Below are positions 57,841 to 64,000 of a stretch of 64,000 nt of DNA, piece by piece; position 1 is the stretch's first letter, and every line of letters starts with the position of its first letter. Both the position numbers and the translations under genes were made by a program. Source of the DNA: Bdellovibrionaceae bacterium UBA3535 (GTDB lineage: Bacteria; Bdellovibrionota; Bdellovibrionia; Bdellovibrionales; UBA840). The stretch is from contig DFOS01000008.1 in assembly GCA_002376845.1 (NCBI GenBank), positions 11,841 through 75,840 on the forward strand, given 5' to 3'. The notes below the pieces were generated by a model that was not told the DNA's origin, ran no database searches, and saw only the letters and a program-made list of their open reading frames with translations.

Positions 57841-58602
57841 ATGTCTAAATATCGTTTTATAAGCATGTTTGTTTTAGCGCTAGCGTTACTCTTATCCTAT
57901 CAAAACTGCGGTGAAATGGATTCCGTTTCCCAAGGAGAAGTTTTAAACTCTGTAAGCAGTTCAGATAGCAGTAACTCGGATAGTTTTTCTGATTGGGCCT
58001 ATGAAGATAATATTGACACCAACGATAACAACAATACGCAATCGAACAACAATGATAGCGGCTCCTCAGGTTCGGGTAGCTCCAGCGGTGGATCTAGCTC
58101 GAGCGGCGGTAGCGGCTCCAGCGGCGGCAGTTACAGCGGTGGCGGCGGTCTAAGTAGCGGCGGCATCTATACAAACAATCCACCGAAGAAAATTACGATC
58201 TATTGCAGAACCTCTACCAATGATTTTGGCAGCACCAGCTCTTGGAAGCATTTCTTAGAGTTTAATATTGAAACCAAAGTGGTTAGCGGCTGGCGAACGG
58301 AGATGAAAAATACTGGTATAAGACCGGATTTCTTAGCAAAAAGTCATCTTACGAATTTGAGCTCGGGTTGTATTGAGCGTGATTACCGAAATACTGGCGA
58401 GATACTAAGTACTGGAGAGAGCCTTAAAATGCGAATGATTATGTGTAATGAAGGCGGGCGCATCTCCATTAGGAGAGTATCCATTGTTGATGGCGTTAGA
58501 CAAAATCCAGGTTCTGCTCATTGTGAGGCGGATGATTGGAGAGTGAGTCGTCCTGAGTACTGCGAGGGAGCGGCCAGGCTAGGCGGAATTCGCTGCAACT
58601 AA
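57841..58602 (+). CDS. Ser/Gly-rich lipoprotein with Y-Q-N-C signal end
   Basis: 253 residues from ATG 57841 behind GAGGTG. The signal peptide ends L-S-Y-Q-N-C-G-E (Cys23). A low-complexity linker of Ser, Gly, Asn and Asp (about residues 40-110) resembles a flexible stalk. The C-terminal domain (about 115-253) is compact with Cys residues (Y-C-R, G-C-I-E, M-C-N, H-C-E, Y-C-E, R-C-N), probably disulfide-linked. The C-terminal domain recalls the end of the lipoprotein at 3843. No family recognised; it is probably displayed on the outer membrane. Confidence 0.75.
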   Translation: MSKYRFISMFVLALALLLSYQNCGEMDSVSQGEVLNSVSSSDSSNSDSFSDWAYEDNIDTNDNNNTQSNNNDSGSSGSGSSSGGSSSSGGSGSSGGSYSGGGGLSSGGIYTNNPPKKITIYCRTSTNDFGSTSSWKHFLEFNIETKVVSGWRTEMKNTGIRPDFLAKSHLTNLSSGCIERDYRNTGEILSTGESLKMRMIMCNEGGRISIRRVSIVDGVRQNPGSAHCEADDWRVSRPEYCEGAARLGGIRCN

Positions 58603-58604
58603 GC

Positions 58605-58633
58605 AAAAGGCCCTTTAGGGGGCCTTTTTTTAT
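58605..58633 (+). terminator. Intrinsic terminator after the Ser/Gly-rich lipoprotein gene
   Basis: AAAAGGCCC (58605-58613), loop of six, GGGCCTTTT, ending in a T-run. It is a strong stem with U-tract on the plus strand. Its tail overlaps the end of cutA on the other strand. Confidence 0.9.
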
Positions 58634-58929
58634 TGTGACTCGATCCATTCCGCAAACATTTTTGCAACCTGCCCCACCGGGATCTCAATCAAACATGGAG
58701 TATCGTATGAGTGGAGTTCGAGAAATCTTTTTTCCACTTCGTGAAATTCTTTGGCTGTCTTAAAAATGGCGTAATATTCTTGTTCCTCGTTAATTTTATC
58801 TTTCCATAAAAAAACGGAGTTGCCCTGTCCTAGAAGGTTCATGCAAGCAATGAGTTTTTCCTCCACTAGCATCTTACCAACACTGAGGGCTTCATCTTCA
58901 CTGGGAAAGGTGGCATACAGTAGTCTCAT
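58630..58929 (-). CDS. cutA: Divalent-cation tolerance protein CutA
   Basis: 99 residues, CutA1-sized trimer-forming protein. The sequence has Y-A-T-F-P-S-E-D-E-A, L-I-A-C-M-N-L and V-F-L-W-K-D-K-I-N-E-E-Q-E-Y-Y, then E-V-E-K-R-F-L-E-L-H-S-Y-D-T-P-C, matching the family. It is linked to copper tolerance in E. coli although its exact role is unsettled. The start overlaps the CBS-protein stop by 4 nt, suggesting one operon. Confidence 0.92.
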   Translation of the reverse strand: MRLLYATFPSEDEALSVGKMLVEEKLIACMNLLGQGNSVFLWKDKINEEQEYYAIFKTAKEFHEVEKRFLELHSYDTPCLIEIPVGQVAKMFAEWIESQ

Positions 58930-59975
58930 AAATCACCTCGAGATTTGATAATAAATTTGTTTTCACCTTTTTGCACAATTTCTAAATGCGGCTTTTCCTC
59001 TTCAGGATCGTATTCGTCCACAATCTCCTCGCCAAGTAGGCACTCTATGGCATCCTCTAGAGTTAAGATGCCAGAGGTAGCCCCATAAGAGTCGATGACA
59101 ATAAATAAATGCTGCTTGGTTTTGATAAATTGTTTCAACGCATTGGCTACTGAGAGGGATTGCGAGATAAAATATACATTGGAGCATAGATCGGACATTT
59201 TCACATCTAAATGCCCGTTCCACTCAGCTTCAATCACTTTATAGCGATGCACCACTCCGATAATGTCATCAAAGTCTTCACCGTAGACGGGGAAGCGAGA
59301 GTAACGAATGGTACGTTCTTTAGTAAGTACCTCTTGCACACTTAGATCTTTTTGATAGCCAGTTACTTCGGATCGGGGGGTCATAATGTCCGCTACACTT
59401 AAGCGGTCTAGGGTGAGAAGGTTTTTTAACATATCCCCCTCCTTTTCCTCTAGGCTACCTCGAGTTTTTCCCATCTCCGCACTTACGATGAGTTCTTCTT
59501 TTTCTTGTCCACGGCGATTATCGGGTGAGGGAAGTAGGCGTACAATCTTTTCTGCCATGATCACAAAGGGGTATGTAAGCCACGACATAAATAGAATAAT
59601 GTAAGCTCCAAATGGTACGATCATCACGGCGTAGCGTGCACCAATCGTTTTAGGGATGATCTCTGAAAAAATTAAAATACTTAAAGTTAAAAGCCCGGAG
59701 GCTAGCCCTAAAAAAGCATCGCCATAGATTTTACTAACCTCGGCGCCAACCCCGGCGGCCCCGATCATATTGGCAGCCGTATTAATGGTAAGAATCGATG
59801 ATAGTGGGCGGTTAATATCCTCTTTGTACTTTTCTAAGAGGTCGGCGGCCTTGGCCTCTTGCTTTTTTAATAGGCCAATTTGTGTTGGGGTAACACTCAA
59901 AATGGCGGCTTCTAATAAGGAGCAGAGAAAGGAGATGAAAATGGCCAGGCATACGTAAATAAATAGTGCAGTCAT
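58926..59975 (-). CDS. CNNM/HlyC-CorC-like membrane protein (DUF21 plus CBS pair)
   Basis: 349 residues. The DUF21 membrane domain (about 1-180) has three to four helices with S-L-L-E-A-A-I-L-S and I-F-S-E-I-I-P-K-T-I-G-A-R-Y. A CBS pair follows with I-M-T-P-R-S-E-V and the second motif near G-I-L-T-L-E-D-A-I-E-C-L-L-G-E-E-I-V-D-E. The usual C-terminal CorC/HlyC domain is missing, as the protein ends shortly after the CBS pair. The family is linked to Mg2+/Co2+ transport. Co-transcribed with cutA. Confidence 0.9.
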   Translation of the reverse strand: MTALFIYVCLAIFISFLCSLLEAAILSVTPTQIGLLKKQEAKAADLLEKYKEDINRPLSSILTINTAANMIGAAGVGAEVSKIYGDAFLGLASGLLTLSILIFSEIIPKTIGARYAVMIVPFGAYIILFMSWLTYPFVIMAEKIVRLLPSPDNRRGQEKEELIVSAEMGKTRGSLEEKEGDMLKNLLTLDRLSVADIMTPRSEVTGYQKDLSVQEVLTKERTIRYSRFPVYGEDFDDIIGVVHRYKVIEAEWNGHLDVKMSDLCSNVYFISQSLSVANALKQFIKTKQHLFIVIDSYGATSGILTLEDAIECLLGEEIVDEYDPEEEKPHLEIVQKGENKFIIKSRGDL

Positions 59976-60057
59976 GTTAAAAAATTATAAAGAATCCTTA
60001 TTGAGAATCTAGTTTTTTATTGAGAATATTCCTTATTTCAAAATGGACGGATTCAAG

Positions 60058-60092
60058 TAAAAAAAAGCCCCACAATTTATGTAGGGCCTTTT
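60058..60092 (-). terminator. Intrinsic terminator after fusA
   Basis: On the minus strand GCCCTAC, loop of seven, GTGGGGC and eight T (one G-U pair) follow the fusA stop by about 20 nt. Confidence 0.85.
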
Positions 60093-60111
60093 CGCAAAGT
60101 CAAAACAAAGA

Positions 60112-62211
60112 CTATTTGTTTTCTTCTGCCTTTTTCTCTTCGTATTTTTTCACGAGCTCTTCTTGAATGTTAGAAGGCACACGTGAATACTTGGCAAATT
60201 CCATGGAGAATTCCCCCTTACCCTGAGTAGCCGAGCGTAGATCCGTAGAGAAGCCAAACATTTCTGTTAAAGGAACTTCTGCTTCAATGACCGCATAGCC
60301 TTCTTGGGTGGTAGTGCCTTGGATAATGCCGCGGCGCTGGTTCAACATGCCCATACCGCCACCTTGGAATTCTTCAGGTAGAGATACTTCCACCTTCATG
60401 ATCGGCTCTAGAGCCACCGGATTACATTTTTTAGCAAACTCACGACATGCAGCCATGGCAGCAATACGGAAGGCCATTTCTGATGAATCCACATCGTGGA
60501 ACTGACCGTCTTCTAAAGATACCTTTACGCCAATCATGGGATAGCCAATTAGGATGCCCTTTTCAAATTGTTCTTTAAAACCTTTTTCTACGGCAGGAAT
60601 GTATTCTTTTGGAATTTTACCACCAACAATCTTGTTCTCAAATACAAAGACCTCTTCCGAATCTTCTGGAAGCGGCTCGATTTTACCCATGACTTTAGCA
60701 AACTGTCCTGAACCACCGGTTTGCTTTTTATGCGTATAATCGTAGTTGGTGCTTGTAGATAAAGATTCGCGAAAAGCCACTTGCGGCTTACCAGTGATTA
60801 CATCCACTTTAAATTCTCGCTTCATGCGTTCTACATATACTTCTAAATGCAGCTCACCCATTCCCGAGATAATGGTTTCTCCCGACTCCTCATCGCGGTG
60901 AACGCGAAAGGTGGGATCTTCCTTCATAAATTTTTGCAGCGCCTTTGAGAAGTTGGTCGTAGCGCTACGCTCTTTGGGCGAAATGGCAAGGGAAATCACC
61001 GCATTAGGTACGTGCATGGAGGTCATGGTGATGTCTACAGAACCATCAGTAAAGGTGTCACCAGAGGCACAATCCACCCCGAACATGGCAACAATGTCTC
61101 CGGCCTTTGCCTCTTCAATGTCTTCCATATCGTTCGAATGCATGCGAACAAGCCGCGGCACTTTGATCTTTTTGCGGCCATTGGAAATATTGTAGATAAA
61201 ATCCCCTTTTTTCACAACGCCTTGGTAGATACGAACATAGGTCAGCTGTCCATAGCGTCCATCATCGAGTTTGAATGCGAGGCCCACAAATGGTTTGCTA
61301 GGATCGCTTGGGTCCATTTTCACTTCTGCTTCATCATTATTTTGGTCCAAACCGATATTGGTTACTTGAGTTGGATTCGGTAAATAGGCACAAACTGCAT
61401 CGAGCAACTTTTGAACACCTTTGTTTTTAAAGGCGGAGCCCATGAAAACGGGGCAAAGATTTAGATCGATCACGCCTTTACGAATACCGGCAATCAACTC
61501 TTCCTCGGTAGGCTCTTCATCCATCAAGAATTTTTCGCCAACGGTGTCATCCACATCGGCAACGGCAGCAATCAAATCCGCTCGTCGCTGTTTGGCTTCT
61601 TCGATCATATCATCTGGAATTTCACCCTCTGTGATGGTTTCGCCATTGTCGCCAGTGAATACATAGGACTTCATTTTTACTAGATCCACCACACCTTTGA
61701 GGTTGTCTTCTAGGCCGATGGGCATTTGTGCGGCCACAGCATTGAGTTTTAGTTTGTCGCGCAAGGCCTCGATCACGCGGTAAGGGTTGGCACCTTGACG
61801 GTCTAGCTTGTTAATAAAAGCCAAGCGCGGAACATTGTAGCGCCGCATTTGGCGATCCACGGTGATGGACTGTGACTGTACGCCCGCCACACCGCAGAGA
61901 ACCAAAATGGCGCCATCGAGTACTCTTAAAGAGCGCTCCACCTCAATGGTAAAATCCACGTGGCCGGGAGTATCGATGATATTGATTTCATGATCGCCCC
62001 ACTGCGCATAGGTAGCGGCGGAGGTGATGGTAATGCCTTTTTCGCGCTCCAGCTCCATATGGTCCATGGTTGCGCCCACGCCGTCTTTTCCGCGAACTTC
62101 GTGAATGGCATGAATACGGCCGGTATAAAATAAAATACGCTCCGTTAGGGTTGTTTTTCCTGAGTCAATATGGGCTGAGATACCAATATTTCGCGTTTTT
62201 TCCAGTGACAT
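60112..62211 (-). CDS. fusA: Elongation factor G, mitochondrial-like type
   Basis: 699 residues from ATG 62211, behind AGAGGA. It is a translational GTPase that moves tRNAs and mRNA after peptide transfer. G1 A-H-I-D-S-G-K-T-T, G2 R-G-I-T-I-like G-I-T-I-T-S-A-A-T-Y, D-T-P-G-H and N-K-L-D are intact, and domains II-V are present. The N-terminal reading (G-R-I-H-A-I-H-E-V-R-G-K-D-G-V-G-A-T-M-D) matches mitochondrial EF-G1 and the spirochaete/planctomycete/deltaproteobacterial spdEFG1 group rather than typical bacterial EF-G. No str operon neighbours (rpsL, rpsG, tuf) are present. Confidence 0.95.
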   Translation of the reverse strand: MSLEKTRNIGISAHIDSGKTTLTERILFYTGRIHAIHEVRGKDGVGATMDHMELEREKGITITSAATYAQWGDHEINIIDTPGHVDFTIEVERSLRVLDGAILVLCGVAGVQSQSITVDRQMRRYNVPRLAFINKLDRQGANPYRVIEALRDKLKLNAVAAQMPIGLEDNLKGVVDLVKMKSYVFTGDNGETITEGEIPDDMIEEAKQRRADLIAAVADVDDTVGEKFLMDEEPTEEELIAGIRKGVIDLNLCPVFMGSAFKNKGVQKLLDAVCAYLPNPTQVTNIGLDQNNDEAEVKMDPSDPSKPFVGLAFKLDDGRYGQLTYVRIYQGVVKKGDFIYNISNGRKKIKVPRLVRMHSNDMEDIEEAKAGDIVAMFGVDCASGDTFTDGSVDITMTSMHVPNAVISLAISPKERSATTNFSKALQKFMKEDPTFRVHRDEESGETIISGMGELHLEVYVERMKREFKVDVITGKPQVAFRESLSTSTNYDYTHKKQTGGSGQFAKVMGKIEPLPEDSEEVFVFENKIVGGKIPKEYIPAVEKGFKEQFEKGILIGYPMIGVKVSLEDGQFHDVDSSEMAFRIAAMAACREFAKKCNPVALEPIMKVEVSLPEEFQGGGMGMLNQRRGIIQGTTTQEGYAVIEAEVPLTEMFGFSTDLRSATQGKGEFSMEFAKYSRVPSNIQEELVKKYEEKKAEENK

Positions 62212-62313
62212 GGGCTTCCTCTCCAAGAATTGGTTCATAATAATCTTTATTTAGAGTGGATATTTAGTATCATGAAGGGGTGAAAAGTCAAAAAAGAAAA
62301 GGGCAAAGCTAGA

Positions 62314-62991
62314 ATGGGGAGCGTTTTTCCTGATCCCAATAATGCTGATGAAAACGGCATAGTCGCAAGTGGAGGCAACTTTTCCTCGCAGCTTCTCATT
62401 GAAGCCTATAAGAAGGGAATTTTCCCCTGGCCGCACGAGGGGCATCCAAAGTTGTGGTTTTCTCCTGATCCAAGGGGAGTGATCTATACGAACAAGCTGC
62501 ACCTATCCAAATCCTTAAAAAAATGGATTCGGCGCAATCCACTGGCCATTGCGTACAATAAGTCCTTTGATGAGGTGATCAAGGAGTGCAAATCCCAGCC
62601 TCGTAAGGGGCAGGATGGTACCTGGATTACGGATGATTTGGAAGAGGGCTATCGTAATTTTCATCATCAGGGTTTTGCCTACTCTGCCGAAGCTTACCAA
62701 GAAGGAAAGCTGGTTGCGGGTTTGTATGGAGTGATGATGGGCGGCTTTATTAGTGCCGAGAGCATGTTTCACCGAACCGACAATGCTTCTAAAGCACTAT
62801 TGTATTTGTTTTTGCGGGATATGGAGCATCGAGGGGTTACCTTGGTCGACTGCCAAATGCTAACACCAACAACAGAGGCGCTCGGCGGAACCTATATCAG
62901 CCGCAATGAATTTCTTATGGCGCTTAAGCCTCTGACAATGAAAAAAAAGCCCATCTTGCAGGGCTTTTCTTCTAAAGATGTTGAGCTTTAG
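62314..62991 (+). CDS. aat: Leucyl/phenylalanyl-tRNA--protein transferase
   Basis: 225 residues. It adds Leu or Phe to N-terminal Lys/Arg of proteins, marking them for ClpAP (N-degron pathway). Signatures are F-P-D-P near the start, A-S-G-G-N-F, A-Y-K-K-G-I-F-P-W, W-F-S-P-D-P-R, G-T-W-I-T-D-D and S-A-E-S-M-F-H-R-T-D-N-A-S-K. The ATG has no strong ribosome-binding site, but an in-frame stop lies just upstream, limiting alternatives. Divergent from fusA. Confidence 0.94.
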   Translation: MGSVFPDPNNADENGIVASGGNFSSQLLIEAYKKGIFPWPHEGHPKLWFSPDPRGVIYTNKLHLSKSLKKWIRRNPLAIAYNKSFDEVIKECKSQPRKGQDGTWITDDLEEGYRNFHHQGFAYSAEAYQEGKLVAGLYGVMMGGFISAESMFHRTDNASKALLYLFLRDMEHRGVTLVDCQMLTPTTEALGGTYISRNEFLMALKPLTMKKKPILQGFSSKDVEL

Positions 62992-62995
62992 GGAT

Positions 62996-63484
62996 TTACT
63001 CAGGAGAGCCGTAAAAATCAAAGGTAATGGTTTTGCCGTTGTAGGGAATGATGAGTGTTGCATGCCATTGGTAATCATAATCTTCGCAGTGATTTTCACT
63101 AACATCTTTTAAAAGTAGTTCAAATGGTAAGGGGTTGTGAGGGCTAGCTTGTGTAAAGCTATAAACATCTCCACACTGATCAATGCTTTGCTGCTGATGC
63201 AAAACGAACTCATAAGGATACTCAGGCGTTTCGGCAAAAGTTAGAAGGTAGTAAATTTTGTCATTGGCTTGTTTTTCTACCAGCTTGATCTCCATGATTT
63301 CATCATTTACTTGGGCATGCATAATGGCAACACGCTCGGAGGCTTCAATGGGCTGTATTTCCACAATGTCTTCGTAGGAAGCATCAATGAATTGCACCCC
63401 TTGTTCTACCGGAAAATTTACGGAATAGGCGTGAGCGTTGAAGCTGAGTAAGAAAACAATGCTGCTTAGTATGCTGAAATTCAT
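62996..63484 (-). CDS. Small secreted protein of unknown function
   Basis: 162 residues. A signal peptide (M-N-F-S-I-L-S-S-I-V-F-L-L-S-F-N-A-H-A) is followed by a beta-strand-rich mature protein with two Cys (Q-C-G and N-H-C-E) that may pair. The last residues form strands (T-L-I-I-P-Y-N-G-K-T-I-T-F-D-F). No family recognised. It is monocistronic, convergent with aat (4-nt gap). Confidence 0.7.
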   Translation of the reverse strand: MNFSILSSIVFLLSFNAHAYSVNFPVEQGVQFIDASYEDIVEIQPIEASERVAIMHAQVNDEIMEIKLVEKQANDKIYYLLTFAETPEYPYEFVLHQQQSIDQCGDVYSFTQASPHNPLPFELLLKDVSENHCEDYDYQWHATLIIPYNGKTITFDFYGSPE

Positions 63485-63689
63485 TTGACCCCCTTTGGAT
63501 GAAAAACAAATTATGATTGGGCGGGGTAAAATGGAAATTATTTGCTTTCATGAAATCCAATAAGTAAAAATTATAGGGCAATAAAGAATCTTCATGCTTT
63601 TTGTTTTTCACAAATATTCAGCAATTGGCAAAAAGCCTTATCTTTGTCGATATTTAACTGCTAGCCTGAGGGGGCAACAAGGAGTTAAC
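63485..63689 (+). other. Intergenic region upstream of slyD-like gene
   Basis: About 205 nt, AT-rich, holding the promoters of the flanking divergent genes. A good AAGGAG lies at 63679-63684 before the ATG at 63690. Nothing else specific was seen; the short ORFs here look random. Confidence 0.3.
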
Positions 63690-64000
63690 ATGCCTGCAAA
63701 AATAGCAAAAGATATGGTCGTAGAAATCTCATTTGAGCTTTATGATGATAAAAAACAGCTCTTAGATAAAGCACCGAGAACCGAGCCCATGCCCTATATT
63801 CATGGCAAAGGTCAGATTCTTCCCGCCATTGAGGAAATTTTAGAAGGTAAAGAAAACAATTTCACCACCAATGTGACATTACGAGCGGATCAAGCTTTTG
63901 GAACTCGCAACGATGATTTGGTTGTGGAGCTGCCAAAAGATCATTTTCCGGCCGACGTCGAACTGGCAGTGGGTATGGCATTCAATACGACGGGACCTAA
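63690..64000 (+). CDS. slyD: SlyD-like FKBP-type peptidyl-prolyl isomerase (partial)
   Basis: 103 codons to the window edge. The sequence matches the FKBP/SlyD fold with an insert-in-flap topology: V-V-E-I-S-F-E-L-Y-D, P-Y-I-H-G-K-G-Q-I-L-P-A-I-E (FKBP active-site strand), L-R-A-D-Q-A-F-G-T-R-N-D-D-L (insert-in-flap start) and V-G-M-A-F-N-T. The metal-binding C-terminal tail, if present, lies outside the window. Good ribosome-binding site. Confidence 0.88.
   Translation, partial: MPAKIAKDMVVEISFELYDDKKQLLDKAPRTEPMPYIHGKGQILPAIEEILEGKENNFTTNVTLRADQAFGTRNDDLVVELPKDHFPADVELAVGMAFNTTGP

Noticed and set aside
63384..63611. 75-codon minus-strand ORF upstream of the small secreted protein
   Set aside because: Overlaps the true N-terminus in another frame, has no ribosome-binding site, and its composition looks random.

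Overview
The window is a dense, mostly housekeeping stretch of a Gram-negative bacterial chromosome (GC in the low 40s by eye). Several traits point to the Bdellovibrionota or a close relative, but no rRNA is present, so this is an inference. The traits are lipoproteins with an unusual F/Y-Q-N-C signal-peptide end, a TIGR02147-type regulator beside a large secreted protein, receiver proteins with long acidic linkers, a ferrochelatase with a cysteine-rich internal segment, a spirochaete/deltaproteobacterial (mitochondrial-like) EF-G, and a peptidase S74 surface fibre. I found no tRNA, rRNA, CRISPR array, prophage or transposase.

Layout. 0-2.5 kb: two-component cluster on the minus strand (receiver-PilZ-like, receiver, membrane histidine kinase, start of an Hpt protein). 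2.6-5.2 kb: DUF2007 membrane protein, bolA-grxD, a lipoprotein, a small HNH nuclease. 5.4-11.7 kb: both subunits of an archaeal-type DNA topoisomerase VI, then an aconitase. The topoisomerase B subunit and the aconitase both end in long Lys/Ala/Thr histone-H1-like tails. 12-21.7 kb: VWA lipoprotein, MscS channel, Tat-type M48 protease lipoprotein, birA, nadC, a receiver protein, an LptF/G permease, def-fmt. 21.7-32.1 kb: rpe-hutH, then hutU-hutI. The hut genes are separated by a surface fibre/lipoprotein pair, a GST, and an HNH gene carrying and flanked by an 11-bp repeated motif. 32.1-33.2 kb: HTH gene plus DUF6036 nucleotidyltransferase, a probable toxin-antitoxin pair with an inverted repeat over its start. 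33.2-39 kb: thioredoxin, Flp-like pilin, acyltransferase, glpK, marC, threonine aldolase, ferrochelatase. 39-42 kb: TIGR02147 regulator and a 677-residue secreted protein with an HEXXH motif. 42-51 kb: radA, Slt70-like transglycosylase, an oligopeptide importer lacking ATPases, a second transglycosylase, a methyltransferase. 51-54.5 kb: prs-rplY-pth-ychF. 54.7-57.6 kb: 2-oxoacid dehydrogenase E1 alpha and beta plus a methyltransferase. 57.5-64 kb: two Q-N-C lipoproteins, cutA, a DUF21/CBS protein, fusA, aat, a secreted protein and a partial slyD.

The genes are tightly packed. Many same-strand neighbours overlap by ATGA or TAATG, and five convergent pairs overlap by exactly four bases through their stop codons. 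The most unusual items are the H1-like tail on aconitase next to a tailed topoisomerase VI, the ACTTTAAGCAG repeats around the HNH gene in the hut locus, the putative operator of the HTH/DUF6036 pair, the atypical lipobox family, and a terminator whose U-run abuts the pth start codon.
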